Source: Campylobacter concisus (GTDB taxonomy: Bacteria; Campylobacterota; Campylobacteria; Campylobacterales; Campylobacteraceae). Taken from it: a stretch of DNA of 51,971 nucleotides. The position numbers and the translations under genes are program-made. Positions 30,871 through 39,517 of the stretch are shown here, piece by piece; position 1 is the first letter of the stretch; each line of letters opens with the position of its first letter. The notes under the pieces are model-generated. The model had not been told where the DNA came from, did no database searches, and saw only the letters and a list, made by a program, of their open reading frames with translations. Location: contig NZ_CABPVS010000007.1 of NCBI RefSeq assembly GCF_902460845.1, positions 1 to 51,971 on the forward strand. The letters are read 5' to 3'.

Positions 30871-30899
30871 TTGACATTGGTTATCAATATAGCTATAAT
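30871..30899 (+). promoter_or_regulatory. Consensus sigma-70 promoter of exbBD-tonB with Fur-box-like spacer
   Basis: TTGACA (30871-30876) and TATAAT (30894-30899) are both perfect and 17 bases apart, rare for Campylobacter. The spacer is AT-rich (TTGGTTATCAATATAG) and partly resembles a Fur box (GATAATGATAATC type), which would fit an iron-transport operon. The promoter is visible directly; the Fur site is inference. Confidence 0.7.
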
Positions 30900-30929
30900 C
30901 ACGCAAAAATTTTTTACTAAGAAGGTATT

Positions 30930-31358
30930 ATGGAGCTAATTAAACATCACATTGATCATGTAATTATTGCGATTTTAGGCATTATGAGTTTTTTTGTACT
31001 TTGGTATACGATTGAACGTATTATTTTTTATTCACGCGTTGATATAAAAGGCTACAAAAGTATCGAATCGCTTGAAGAAGCACTAACCAAAAATTTAACC
31101 ACACTTTACATTATCTACTCAAATGCGCCATATGTAGGACTTCTTGGTACAGTTGCTGGAATTATGATCACATTTTATGATATGGGTATGGCAGGCGGAA
31201 TCGATACTAAAAGCATAATGGTCGGTCTTTCTCTTGCGCTAAAAGCAACTGCTTTTGGACTACTTGTGGCGATACCAACTTTGATGATTTACAATGGTTT
31301 TGTCAGAAAAGTAGATGTGATGCTAAATAGATATAAGGCTGAAAATGCGTCTAAATAA
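30930..31358 (+). CDS. exbB: Biopolymer transport protein ExbB
   Basis: A 142-residue, three-helix MotA/TolQ/ExbB-family proton channel subunit; membrane segments lie at about residues 10-32, 60-85 and 98-120. The conserved [19 protein letters not shown] and [18 protein letters not shown] segments are present. AAGAAGG precedes ATG 30930. With ExbD it energises TonB-dependent uptake across the outer membrane. It overlaps exbD by 14 bases. Confidence 0.95.
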   Translation: MELIKHHIDHVIIAILGIMSFFVLWYTIERIIFYSRVDIKGYKSIESLEEALTKNLTTLYIIYSNAPYVGLLGTVAGIMITFYDMGMAGGIDTKSIMVGLSLALKATAFGLLVAIPTLMIYNGFVRKVDVMLNRYKAENASK

Positions 31359-31728
31359 AAAAGATGGGTTAAATATTGTCCCATTTATTGATATTATGCT
31401 TGTTTTGCTTGCTATCGTGCTTAGCATTTCGACTTTTATTGCTCAAGGCAAGATAGCTATTGATCTTCCAAGTGCAAACAGTGCTGAGCAAAGCAAAGAG
31501 GACGATAAAAAGGTAAGCGTAGTAATTGATAAGGATAATAAATTTTTTATAGATGATGTAGAAATTTCTGAGAATGAACTCAAAGATAAGCTAAATGCGG
31601 TCGATATAAAGACATTGATCGAACTAAAAAGCGATAAAAATTCGAAATTTGATAGCTTTGTCAAAGTAATTGATATATTAAAAGAGAAGGGCCACGAAAA
31701 TTTTGCAATCCAAACAATCTCTGAATAA
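31345..31728 (+). CDS. exbD: Biopolymer transport protein ExbD
   Basis: A 127-residue ExbD/TolR protein: a short cytoplasmic N-terminus ([20 protein letters not shown]), with the membrane helix containing the functional Asp ([14 protein letters not shown]), and a periplasmic domain with [13 protein letters not shown]. It overlaps exbB and tonB, so all three are translationally coupled. Confidence 0.95.
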   Translation: MRLNKKDGLNIVPFIDIMLVLLAIVLSISTFIAQGKIAIDLPSANSAEQSKEDDKKVSVVIDKDNKFFIDDVEISENELKDKLNAVDIKTLIELKSDKNSKFDSFVKVIDILKEKGHENFAIQTISE

Positions 31729-32479
31729 AATTTCAAATTACAGCGGCTTAGCTGTTTCGCTTATAGTGCATGGAGCAGCAGTATATTTTTTGCTTTCACA
31801 TAATTTTGATGAGATAAAAATAGGTGAGCAAAAACCGATAAAAATAGCTCTTAATTCATTTACTCCGGTGCCACAAGTCTCAGCACCTCAAATAGCGGAG
31901 CAAATGCTTATACCAGAGCCAACTCCACCAGCTCCACCGCCACCACCAGAGCCTCCAAAACCTGAGCCAAAGCCAGAACCAAAACCTGAACCTAAAAAAG
32001 TGGAGAAACCAAAGCGTGAAATAAAAAAGGTAGAGCCTAAAAAAGAGAAAAAAATAGAGCCAAAACCTGAACCGGTAATTGCTCAGCCAGTGCAGCCTAT
32101 TGTACCGCCAGCTAGTGTAAATACAAATTTACCAGCCAATAACAAGTCTATCGCTGCAGCTCCAGTCCAAAATGTAACACCTGAGCTAAATTTATCAAAT
32201 TCACAAGGTGATGAAGATTTTACGAAGGTTATAATCGCAGTTAAGAGGCATAAAAGTTACCCAAATAATGCTAGACGTATGAAGCATCAAGGCGTTGTAG
32301 AAGTTAGGTTTTTGCTCAGGCAAGACGGTAGTATAGATGAACTTAAAGTTAGCAAAAGCTCTGGTTTTGAGTCGCTTGATAATGGTGCTTTAGAAAATAT
32401 TCAAAGAGCAAGCTCTGAGTTTCCAAAACCTAAACAAGATCGTTATCTGCGCTTTCCTATTTCATATACACTAAAATAA
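31703..32479 (+). CDS. tonB: Energy transducer TonB
   Basis: A 258-residue TonB starting at TTG 31703 inside the exbD end; the N-terminal helix spans about residues 14-32. A Pro/Glu/Lys-rich periplasmic spacer (about 65-140, with repeated PxP, PKPEPKPEPK type) leads to the C-terminal domain with YPNNARRMKHQGVVEVRFLL and SSGFESLDNGALENI. It couples the proton gradient, through ExbBD, to outer-membrane receptors. Confidence 0.95.
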   Translation: MQSKQSLNKISNYSGLAVSLIVHGAAVYFLLSHNFDEIKIGEQKPIKIALNSFTPVPQVSAPQIAEQMLIPEPTPPAPPPPPEPPKPEPKPEPKPEPKKVEKPKREIKKVEPKKEKKIEPKPEPVIAQPVQPIVPPASVNTNLPANNKSIAAAPVQNVTPELNLSNSQGDEDFTKVIIAVKRHKSYPNNARRMKHQGVVEVRFLLRQDGSIDELKVSKSSGFESLDNGALENIQRASSEFPKPKQDRYLRFPISYTLK

Positions 32480-32509
32480 ATTACAAGCTTATTTAAGCTC
32501 GTAATTTAT
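32476..32509. terminator. Terminator after tonB
   Basis: A 16-bp inverted repeat with one mismatch (ATAAATTACAAGCTTA against its complement) and a 2-base loop overlaps the tonB stop codon. AT-rich stem arms on both sides make it potentially bidirectional. Confidence 0.6.
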
Positions 32510-32616
32510 TATCTGCTTTGTAGAATTTCTTTTATATTTCAAGCCAAAATAGAAAAACATAACTTATTTTATTTAAAAAAGTGTGTATTTTAAACTTGCT
32601 TTAAATATTAAACATG

Positions 32617-32622
32617 TATAAT
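32617..32622 (+). promoter_or_regulatory. -10 element of tRNA-Phe
   Basis: TATAAT in an ATGTATAATC context, 20 bases before the tRNA 5' end. No convincing -35. Confidence 0.5.
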
Positions 32623-32641
32623 CTGACTTTCTTTAACGGGT

Positions 32642-32717
32642 GGTTGGATAGCTCAGTCGGTAGAGCAGCAGACTGAAAATCTGCGTGTCGGCAGTTCGAT
32701 TCTGCCTCTAACCACCA
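32642..32717 (+). tRNA. tRNA-Phe (GAA)
   Basis: A 76-base cloverleaf with acceptor GGTTGGA pairing with TCTAACC (one G-U), D arm GCTCAGTCGGTAGAGC, anticodon stem GCAGA/TCTGC with loop CTGAAAA (anticodon GAA), T arm with GTTCGATTC, discriminator A and encoded CCA. Mobile-element genes begin right after it, so its 3' end is the likely integration site. Confidence 0.97.
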
Positions 32718-33255
32718 TTTCCTTACTAATCCCTATTTTATCGATATTTCAAAGCTTTAAGGTTTGGCCGGGTGCCATCTTGGGTGCCATTTATTAGTCC
32801 GTTTTCTACCAAAAAGAAAAACTAATACACGGCGAAATAGAAGATAAAAATAAAAATTTTAAAAATATTTTTTGTTAAAATCAAACATTTCAAAAAGCTT
32901 AACATTTTCAATAATGTTTTTATAGCCTAGTTATAGCAAACGCCAAATTATTACACAGATCCTAACTTTTTATTTTGGTACATAGACAATATGGTAAAAA
33001 CTAACAACTTTTTTCGCTTGGGCGAGGATACTTTTTGTCTGACATGCAGACAAAAACCTCGTTAGGGGTTGCCCCTAAAACCCCATTTAGGCATTTAAAA
33101 TTTTAGCGTTAAGATATTATTTTTTATTATTTTATAAAAAAATTTAATACTACTGGAATAAGACACTAATGTATTATAAAGATTGAATCTTGGAGTAATA
33201 TTACTTGTATGGTTATTTGTGTGCAAAATGGTCTTGCAAATAAAATATAAGACCA
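32718..33255. other. Non-coding left end of the mobile element
   Basis: 538 bases without a convincing gene. Just after the tRNA is a pair of GGGTGCCAT direct repeats (about 32769 and 32782), common at tRNA-side junctions of tyrosine-recombinase elements. The rest is AT-rich apart from the G/C-richer hairpins listed separately as a candidate oriT. Confidence 0.5.
33032..33084. other. Candidate oriT (two hairpins)
   Basis: A perfect 10-bp inverted repeat TTTTTGTCTG/CAGACAAAAA (33032-33041, 33047-33056) with a 5-base loop is followed by TAGGGG-TTG-CCCCTA (33063-33077) and a C-run. This arrangement, an inverted repeat next to a GC-rich nic-like segment beside mobilization genes, is typical of oriT regions of small mobilizable plasmids. 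It lies beyond the relaxase 3' end rather than before mobC as in ColE1, so the call is tentative; it could also be a terminator for the leftward genes. Confidence 0.4.
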
Positions 33256-33350
33256 TTATAGGAAATCAATTTCGGCAGTTTTCTGAGGAATTTTGTTTTC
33301 TGTCTTTTGTGATATTTGATATTGTGACTGAGATTTTTGATTATATTGAT

Positions 33351-33587
33351 TTATGATGTTTCGGCGTCTTGCGACAATTTCATCAATGCCTCGCTCTGTT
33401 TTTGCATAAAGGCTCCTAAGTCCTGCAACTCGTATTCGAATGTTTTTAATTCCTGAGATAATGGACTCAACTTGTTTGACAATACATTGCACACTTGTAA
33501 CAATTGACATAAAAGTTCCATTTTCTCGCTCTCTTGCCTCTCTTTTTCTTCTAATTCTATTAATAATGTTTGCTCTAATAGTGTCAT
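33351..33587 (-). CDS. MbeD/MobD-like mobilization protein, nested in the relaxase
   Basis: A 78-residue coiled-coil protein in a different frame inside the relaxase 3' part. It starts MTLLEQTLLIELEEKERQE and continues with Leu/Gln heptads (LSPLSQELKTFEYELQDL), the pattern of the MbeD/MobD family of ColE1-type plasmids. ColE1 mbeD is likewise embedded in mbeA. Overlapping placement plus family-like sequence argue that it is real and not a shadow frame. Confidence 0.55.
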   Translation of the reverse strand: MTLLEQTLLIELEEKERQESEKMELLCQLLQVCNVLSNKLSPLSQELKTFEYELQDLGAFMQKQSEALMKLSQDAETS

Positions 33588-33623
33588 TATCTATCCTTTT
33601 ATCAAAAATTGTGATTTTATTTT

Positions 33624-34004
33624 TTAGTTGTCGCCATTTATATATTTTTCTATATAACGATTCATCCCTTTGTTCTCTTTTTCTAAAGACGATATCTCTA
33701 TTTTTGTTTTTATCAACCATGTTGTTATAAATATTATTATCACCAATAGTATCAATGATATGATTTTGAAAGCCTTTGTTTTGTTTAGGTTCTCTTTCAG
33801 CTTGACTTTTAAGCCATCGATCTCTTTTTTGAACTTGTTTAATACAAGCTGCTTTGAGTCTATCAAGCTCTTTTTCTCGCTTTGATACGACTCTTGCATC
33901 ATTTTCATTTCTTGATAAATCTCTTGTATCTTTAAATTCTGCTGCTCTTGCATCTGCTTTACTTCTGAGTTGCTCCATTGCCTCAATGCTTGTAAATTTT
34001 TCAT
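33624..34004 (-). CDS. MbeB-like mobilization protein, nested in the relaxase
   Basis: A 126-residue protein in another frame of the relaxase gene. A long N-terminal coiled coil (about 1-75) rich in Gln, Lys and Glu is followed by a strong membrane helix (FKIISLILLVIIIFITTWLI, about 79-98) and a short charged tail. ColE1 MbeB has the same build and is nested in mbeA in the same place, upstream of mbeD. MbeB stabilises the relaxase at oriT. Assignment rests on architecture and context. Confidence 0.55.
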   Translation of the reverse strand: MKNLQALRQWSNSEVKQMQEQQNLKIQEIYQEMKMMQESYQSEKKSLIDSKQLVLNKFKKEIDGLKVKLKENLNKTKAFKIISLILLVIIIFITTWLIKTKIEISSLEKENKGMNRYIEKYINGDN

Positions 34005-34688
34005 TAAACATATCTCCTTTAAATCTTCTTGCCTTCTTTGAATTTGGAAGCTTTACACTAACATAGTCTTCTCCAACCCTAGTTATTTCTATATTGCTGT
34101 CGTTAAATGCTTTTAATATGTCGCTCCTGCAAGTAAATTCTTGATTTATGAACTTATCTATTAATATTCTTTCAAGCTCAATATAGTCTTTGATTAGGCT
34201 AAGCTCTTTTCTTTGGCCTTGAAGTATATGGCTCTTAGCTGGGTCTTTTGGGTCTGAGAAGTTATATCTTAAATTTGTATAGTTTTGCCAACTGTCTATT
34301 AATGGCATATCTGCTTTGTGATAATACGGATTAAATGCTAGACCACTTTTCAAGTCTATTTTTGGAATAACAAAATTTAGTTCCAGCCTTCCTTTGTCTA
34401 TATGCTCAACCCAAAGAATATTGAATCTTCCTCTGTACATACCAAACAGTATTCTTTCAAATTCGCGTATTAACTCTTTTTTACATTTTGATCAATATTG
34501 TCTTCTTCAAACGACAAACATCCAATACAAGTTTTTGTCTATTCTCAATATTATTTATAATCTGTCTAGTAACATGCTCATTTCCTTTTATGACATAGGC
34601 TGTTTTATCGGCAACTCTACTGTTTAGTAGATAGTCTATACCTGATTCACCACCACCGCTATTGGTTTTAAAAAACTTAATAAGCATG

Positions 34689-34997
34689 CTACTTAGTCTT
34701 GCTTAACAATCCATCCAGGTCATTATCAATAGATATTATGTGTTTTAAGACAATTTGATCTATGCTTTTGTTTAAATTAACATACCTTGCAATCTGATTT
34801 AAATTGTTGCCTATCTTTGATATTTTTACCATCATAGCTCTATCAAATTTATGAATGGGTGGCTTAGAACTAGATACGGCATTTCTTATATAGCTAGAGA
34901 CAGTAATGCCGGCCATTGCAGCATTTAATTTAATATTGTTCTTTTGATCTTCACTGAAACGTACTGATATCTTACAGGTATGGTTTGGTTGTATCAT
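34689..34997 (-). CDS. mobC: MobC/MbeC-like relaxosome accessory protein
   Basis: A 102-residue protein with an N-terminal ribbon-helix-helix-like segment (KISVRFSEDQKNNIKLNAAM) and the MobC hallmark IGNNLNQIARYVN. It binds oriT DNA and helps the relaxase nick. Its stop lies one base from the relaxase ATG at 34687, so the two are co-translated. Confidence 0.88.
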   Translation of the reverse strand: MIQPNHTCKISVRFSEDQKNNIKLNAAMAGITVSSYIRNAVSSSKPPIHKFDRAMMVKISKIGNNLNQIARYVNLNKSIDQIVLKHIISIDNDLDGLLSKTK

Positions 34998-35033
34998 AAC
35001 ACTATCTCTTTACTTCAATAGCGTGGTACTCAA

Positions 35034-35198
35034 TCATTCATCTAGCTTGGTTCTATCGTATCTTATGATCTTATTTATTTTAGAAAACGGTATTAAGCCT
35101 CTCATGCGATATTTTGCTTGAGTATTTATGCTTATTCCATACTCTTGCACAACATCCTTCGGCGTTAGCCAACGATTTTGTTTTATAGGATTATTCAT
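35034..35198 (-). CDS. Small helix-turn-helix protein, excisionase/AlpA-like
   Basis: A 54-residue protein (ATG at 35198 behind AAGGAT). The sequence RWLTPKDVVQEYGISINTQA followed by KYRMRGLIPFSKINKIIRYD is a MerR-type winged helix-turn-helix of the AlpA/excisionase class. It lies between mobC and the integrase, in the same orientation, which fits control of excision and of the mob genes. Confidence 0.72.
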   Translation of the reverse strand: MNNPIKQNRWLTPKDVVQEYGISINTQAKYRMRGLIPFSKINKIIRYDRTKLDE

Positions 35199-35293
35199 AT
35201 GATATCCTTGTTATCTTTTCGGACATCATAGTAAAAATCAAAAATTTAAAAGCACAAAGAATGGCCAAATTTTTTCAAATTTTTGCGCTTTTA

Positions 35294-36031
35294 TCAGACT
35301 TTGATTAAAATATTTTTCTCAAATTCTAAGTTATTTTCCTCAAAAGTGTAATCTATCGCATTATTTAAAGCTACTATATATTTATTTCGTTTAATTTCTT
35401 GAGATATTTTTAAATTTCTAAATTCTGATATTTTCTTAAGTGTTCCGTTTATAATTGTTATATATTTCTCATAATTTTTAGAAAAGCAGTCTTGGTATTT
35501 TTCATCGTGATCACCAAATGGAAAATTTTGCTTCCTTAGTGTATCAACTGCATCAAAAAAATCTTTAAAATATTGATTCTTGGAATATAGGATACTGTTA
35601 AGCTTTGTTACTATATACAAAAACGTGTGCCATGCCAATTCTTTAATAAAAATATCTTGATTTGTAAGATATGGGGATAATTTCAATATTTCAATGTCTC
35701 CACCAAACATACCCTTAACTTTTTCCATGTTTTCTACCGTTTGGCGAGGATCAATAGTGCAGTAAGAATCATCCTCTTCAAAGTATACAAACTGTGCTGA
35801 ACCAAGGTCGTCTAATTTGTCTTTATCAACTTTTTCTACGACTATAAAATTTTTAAAAATATCCATTATTTGAAGTTGTGCATTGTTAATAACTCCATAT
35901 ACATAAAAAGCACTTATAAAAAATTTTTCGTTAATAAAAAATTCGCATATATGTAGTATTAAGTTTGATGTTAACTGCGAAAAAGCATTCTTAGGATCAT
36001 AAGTAAAATTTATAACATTATCAAAATTCAT
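35294..36031 (-). CDS. Unknown cargo protein overlapping the integrase gene
   Basis: A 245-residue protein with no recognised domain. It is acidic in the middle (YFEEDDSYCTIDP), rich in aromatic residues, and mostly helical at the C-terminus; no signal peptide or clear membrane helix. It overlaps the integrase 3' end by 11 bases, so the two are expressed together. Such integrase-coupled unknown genes are often accessory cargo, including anti-phage functions, but nothing in the sequence proves a role. Confidence 0.6.
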   Translation of the reverse strand: MNFDNVINFTYDPKNAFSQLTSNLILHICEFFINEKFFISAFYVYGVINNAQLQIMDIFKNFIVVEKVDKDKLDDLGSAQFVYFEEDDSYCTIDPRQTVENMEKVKGMFGGDIEILKLSPYLTNQDIFIKELAWHTFLYIVTKLNSILYSKNQYFKDFFDAVDTLRKQNFPFGDHDEKYQDCFSKNYEKYITIINGTLKKISEFRNLKISQEIKRNKYIVALNNAIDYTFEENNLEFEKNILIKV

Positions 36032-37163
36032 AATCTTCCTTTATGCTATCTAGTAGCTCAAGAGCCTTACAGCTATTTATATAGGTATCGTAAGTTACGT
36101 AATTTTTATACGTCACGCCGTCACGTTTGTGGGTGAGATGATCTTTAATAATGTCACTATTCGCACCAAGTTCTTCGAGTGCCGAACCGCTTATGTGTCT
36201 AGTGCCGTGTAGCTTAAAATCATCAAAACCCACAAATTTATCGAGTTTCATCTTTTGTCTATCCGTATTTTTAATAGACTCGCCGGTTTTTGGACTTGCA
36301 AATACTAAGCTGCATCTATCTGCAGGTATTTGCATTATGGCCTCTTTTACAAGAAAAGGAAGCGGCTTTTTATAGTCGTTTCCGTTTTTTGTATCTATTA
36401 GATAATATACGTCATTTTCTAGATCAACATTTTCCCATTTTAAGCCAACAACTTCTCCTTTTCGCCTACCATATAAACAAAACAAGAAAAATCCCCTCCA
36501 AAACGGATCATCTTTATAAAGCTCCAAGATAGCCGTTTTTAACTTATAAAATTTACCGACTGCATCTTTTACTATCGTTTTTCTAGTCGTTTTAGCTATT
36601 TTAGTTAGCAGAGTGCACGGATTTACTACTATTAGCTGATTGCGAAGCGCTATATCAAACATCTCGCCTAAAATTCGCCTTGTATTATCATATGCTGTAC
36701 GCTTTGACAATACCCGCACTTTTCCCATTATTTTATTAAATTTTCCATCGTACATTAGATTATGGATAATATCGTCTATTTGGGCAGCTATAACGTCTAC
36801 TACGATCTCTTTGCCGATACTATCTTGCAAATAGGTCTCATAAAATGCAATGTCGCTAGCTACCGACTTTTTGCTGGTATCTTTTTTGTCCTTCCACAGC
36901 TCAAATAAGTCATTAACCTTAGTGGTATCTTTAAATTTCAGCCCCTTTGCCTGCTTAGTTACGCCATCTAACCACTTTACAAGCTCTTTTTTGGCTTCAT
37001 TTTTATATTCTCTCATGCTCCAACCACTACGAATTTCAAGCGTAAGCACTTTTGTAAAGTACTTGCTTCCTATAACCTTTCTTAGCAAAAAGACGTTTGG
37101 TTTTTCTTTATGCATGAATAAACAAGTTTCGACCTTTTTATAATCGCTCTTTACTATGGCCAT
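36021..37163 (-). CDS. int: Tyrosine recombinase/integrase
   Basis: A 380-residue phage-type integrase. The N-terminal arm/core-binding part contains DLFELWKDKKDTSKKSVASD. Catalytic residues are visible: Arg in FCLYGRRKGEVVGLKWENV, His-x-x-Arg in LHGTRHISGSAL, a later His in DHLTHKRDGVT, and Tyr in YKNYVTYDTY. It probably integrates at the tRNA-Phe 3' end 4.5 kb away. Lengths and motifs are intact. Confidence 0.93.
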   Translation of the reverse strand: MAIVKSDYKKVETCLFMHKEKPNVFLLRKVIGSKYFTKVLTLEIRSGWSMREYKNEAKKELVKWLDGVTKQAKGLKFKDTTKVNDLFELWKDKKDTSKKSVASDIAFYETYLQDSIGKEIVVDVIAAQIDDIIHNLMYDGKFNKIMGKVRVLSKRTAYDNTRRILGEMFDIALRNQLIVVNPCTLLTKIAKTTRKTIVKDAVGKFYKLKTAILELYKDDPFWRGFFLFCLYGRRKGEVVGLKWENVDLENDVYYLIDTKNGNDYKKPLPFLVKEAIMQIPADRCSLVFASPKTGESIKNTDRQKMKLDKFVGFDDFKLHGTRHISGSALEELGANSDIIKDHLTHKRDGVTYKNYVTYDTYINSCKALELLDSIKEDYEF

Positions 37164-37166
37164 CTC

Positions 37167-38381
37167 TTACCCCATAAATCCAAACGGCAATGCAAACATA
37201 TCGTCATCTAGCTTTATAGCCGTATCTCCAGCATAAAAAACTATGCCCTTATCAAATTTACTTTGCAAATTCTCTTTTAGATGATGAATGTGCTTAAAGT
37301 CATCCTTACTGATAGTTTTTGAGGACTTGACCTCTATGGCTATGAGTTTGCCTGATATCTCAAGGATAAAGTCTATCTCTTTTTGATCGCTCGTTCTATA
37401 ATAATATATATTTGCTCTTTTTTTGCTACTTGTATTTGCCTTTAGTAGCTCATCAAATACAAATGTCTCATATATGGCACCTTTATATGAAGAATTTGCA
37501 AGCTCTTGTGCTGAAGAAATTTGTAGTAAGTGTGCCAGCACCCCTGTGTCGGTAGCAAAAATTTTAGGTGTTTTTATGAGCCTTTTTAGAGCGTTATTAA
37601 AATACGGTTGCAGCTTTTGGATCTGATATGTATGTTCAAGCACGCTAAAATAGCTATCAAATGTCTTATTGTCAAGCCCAGACTCTAGACATAGCTCGTT
37701 TTTATTAAAGATATTGCCACTTCTTAGCATACACAAGCGGTACATCGTGATAAATTTATCCATATTTCTTATGTTGCCTATCTCTTTGGCGTCTGATTCT
37801 ATATATGTTCTTATGTACGAGCTAAACCATAGGTATTTTGATTTCTCTGAGCCTATCTTTGTGATCTCCGGGTAGCCGCCATTTATGATCTTTTCAGATA
37901 AGCCGTCGTTGTCATACTTCTTTAGCGCAAGATGGCTTATATCGCCACTTAAAATATCTATCAAATTTTCATCACTATGGCTTAACTCTTTTTGAGAAAG
38001 CGGATAGAGTTCCACTATGCCTATCCTGCCAGCCAAAGAGTCTGAGATATCATTAAAGCCCTTTAAATTTGCAGAGCCGGTTAATATAAACTGACTGTTT
38101 GTTCTGTTTTTATCTACAAATTCTTTTATGGCAACAAGTAGTATTGGTACTCTTTGTATCTCATCTATCACGATAGGCTTATTGCAATGCTCTATAAAGC
38201 CTTTGGGATCGTTTCTTGCGGATTCATATATGTTTATGTCGTCAAGCGTTATGTAGTTTGGTATATCTAAATTCAAGGCAAGTGTTGATTTACCGACTTG
38301 TCTAGCTCCGCTTATCAAAAGCACAGGAAAGCTTTTCATATACTCTTTTATTTCGTCGCTTATGGCTCGTTTGATGTACAT
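37167..38381 (-). CDS. AAA-type ATPase with DUF4143
   Basis: A 404-residue protein. Walker A is LLISGARQVGKST and Walker B PIVIDEIQRVP; ILTGSANL and an arginine-finger-like SLAGRIG follow. The C-terminal half is the DUF4143 domain, ending in a PD-(D/E)XK-nuclease-like stretch (EIDFILEISGKLIAIEVKSS). These ATPases are common solitary accessory genes of unknown role. It sits 3 bases upstream of the integrase start, in the same direction, between the mobile element and the csm operon. Confidence 0.9.
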   Translation of the reverse strand: MYIKRAISDEIKEYMKSFPVLLISGARQVGKSTLALNLDIPNYITLDDINIYESARNDPKGFIEHCNKPIVIDEIQRVPILLVAIKEFVDKNRTNSQFILTGSANLKGFNDISDSLAGRIGIVELYPLSQKELSHSDENLIDILSGDISHLALKKYDNDGLSEKIINGGYPEITKIGSEKSKYLWFSSYIRTYIESDAKEIGNIRNMDKFITMYRLCMLRSGNIFNKNELCLESGLDNKTFDSYFSVLEHTYQIQKLQPYFNNALKRLIKTPKIFATDTGVLAHLLQISSAQELANSSYKGAIYETFVFDELLKANTSSKKRANIYYYRTSDQKEIDFILEISGKLIAIEVKSSKTISKDDFKHIHHLKENLQSKFDKGIVFYAGDTAIKLDDDMFALPFGFMG

Positions 38382-38482
38382 AGTATTTTATCCTTAAATA
38401 TTTAGGAGTATAATACTACAATTTATATAAATTTACAAGGATGGTTTGGTTAAGTTCGTCACATTGTTAAAAAAGATCAATC

Positions 38483-39517
38483 CTATTCTAAAATTTCACA
38501 AAGTAGCCAACCAAACGGCTGTTTATTTATAAGCCAAGCTGTCGTCTCTTCCTCTTGGATAGATGGTTTTTGCCCTTTACCTTTCATGATTTTTATCTTT
38601 CTGGCGCCATCTACTGTAACAGCTCTTGCACCACTATGTTTACCGACCCTCAATAAAAATTGATTGCCTGCAAGTTTAAAATTCTCATATTTTTCAATAA
38701 ATTTATCAGATAGAGCTTCTCGGGTAAATTCGTCCGTTTCGTAGCTAAACTGAGAGGCAAATATCGGCAAATAGTGAGAGTTGCAAGCTTTTATTAGCTC
38801 GTCAATGCCAAATTTATTGTTTTTTATAGTAAACGTTGTTTCAAATTCGCTTTTTGAGTTTATTACCTCGTATCTTACTGGTATGCCTTGACTACCATTT
38901 TGTCCTCTTGGCTCTCTGTTTCTTTTTATATTTATAGCAACTGAAGCAAAAGTATGTGACTCTATCACCTCGCTATCAGCTACTAGAAAATCACTAAAAT
39001 ACTCTTTTGTATCATAACTTTTACTCTTTTTTAAAAGCATTTCGCCAAAGGCTGTCGCTATTGCACCCTTTAAAGAGCTTCCGGAAATAATGGCTTTTTT
39101 TAAATTTGGAGAGACAAGTGTCTTTTCAATAACCAGTTGGTTTATGACTTTTTTACCACCACCCTCTCTTTGAACAACTTTTCCTATTTTTTCGTTATAG
39201 TCTTCTGTGATATTTTTTAGCGCCTGTACTTTGTAGTAAGATATTTTTTTGGCCAGAGAATTCTTCTCTTTTATAAATTTTTGCAACTTAAGTATACCCA
39301 CATCCGTAGCATCTGAGGCTATTTTATTAAATTCTTCTTTAGACTTATCATTAAGTCCTTTAACAAATTCAAATTCATCAAAAACATACATATAGTATTT
39401 ATCGTCCTCACCTTTGTCTATGACGTAGTTCATAGGCTCATAGGCTTCGCCGGTACCTATATGTATCGGACTTATAGGCTTTAGTTTGATTTTATAGTTT
39501 TTAGTTTCATCACGCAT
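38483..39517 (-). CDS. csm5: Type III-A CRISPR RAMP protein Csm5
   Basis: A 344-residue RAMP protein opening with KIKLKPISPIHIGTGEAYEPM and carrying the Gly-rich SSLKGAIATAFGEML segment typical of Csm5. Csm5 caps the 3' end of crRNA in the Csm complex. It is the last gene of the minus-strand operon and overlaps csm4 by 8 bases. Confidence 0.9.
   Translation of the reverse strand: MRDETKNYKIKLKPISPIHIGTGEAYEPMNYVIDKGEDDKYYMYVFDEFEFVKGLNDKSKEEFNKIASDATDVGILKLQKFIKEKNSLAKKISYYKVQALKNITEDYNEKIGKVVQREGGGKKVINQLVIEKTLVSPNLKKAIISGSSLKGAIATAFGEMLLKKSKSYDTKEYFSDFLVADSEVIESHTFASVAINIKRNREPRGQNGSQGIPVRYEVINSKSEFETTFTIKNNKFGIDELIKACNSHYLPIFASQFSYETDEFTREALSDKFIEKYENFKLAGNQFLLRVGKHSGARAVTVDGARKIKIMKGKGQKPSIQEEETTAWLINKQPFGWLLCEILE

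Larger units (their letters stand above)
33256..34687 (-). pseudogene. MOB_HEN-type relaxase (MbeA/MobA-like), two frameshifts
   Basis: The gene starts at 34687 (MLIKFFKTNSGGGESGIDYL) and its reading continues to 33256 after two single-base losses. Restoring one T near 34511-34518 turns DVCRLKK into DVLSFEEDNIDQNV, and restoring one A in the run at 34477-34482 gives KKELIREFERILFGMYRGRF. The metal-binding motif is H-x6-E-x-N (WVEHIDKGRLELNFVIP), the HEN signature of ColE1 MbeA rather than the three-His type. The C-terminal third is basic and coiled-coil and carries two nested genes in another frame. As sequenced, catalytic Tyr region and HEN motif are in different frames, so mobilization in cis would fail unless these are sequence errors. 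Confidence 0.8.

Noticed and set aside
34394-34627. Plus-strand frames over the mob genes
   Set aside because: They are antisense to mobilization genes with family-like sequence and have no start signals.
36961-36980. CTAACCACTTT resembling the tRNA-Phe 3' end, a possible attR
   Set aside because: Only about 8-9 bases match and they lie inside the intact integrase gene; no convincing attR is in the window.
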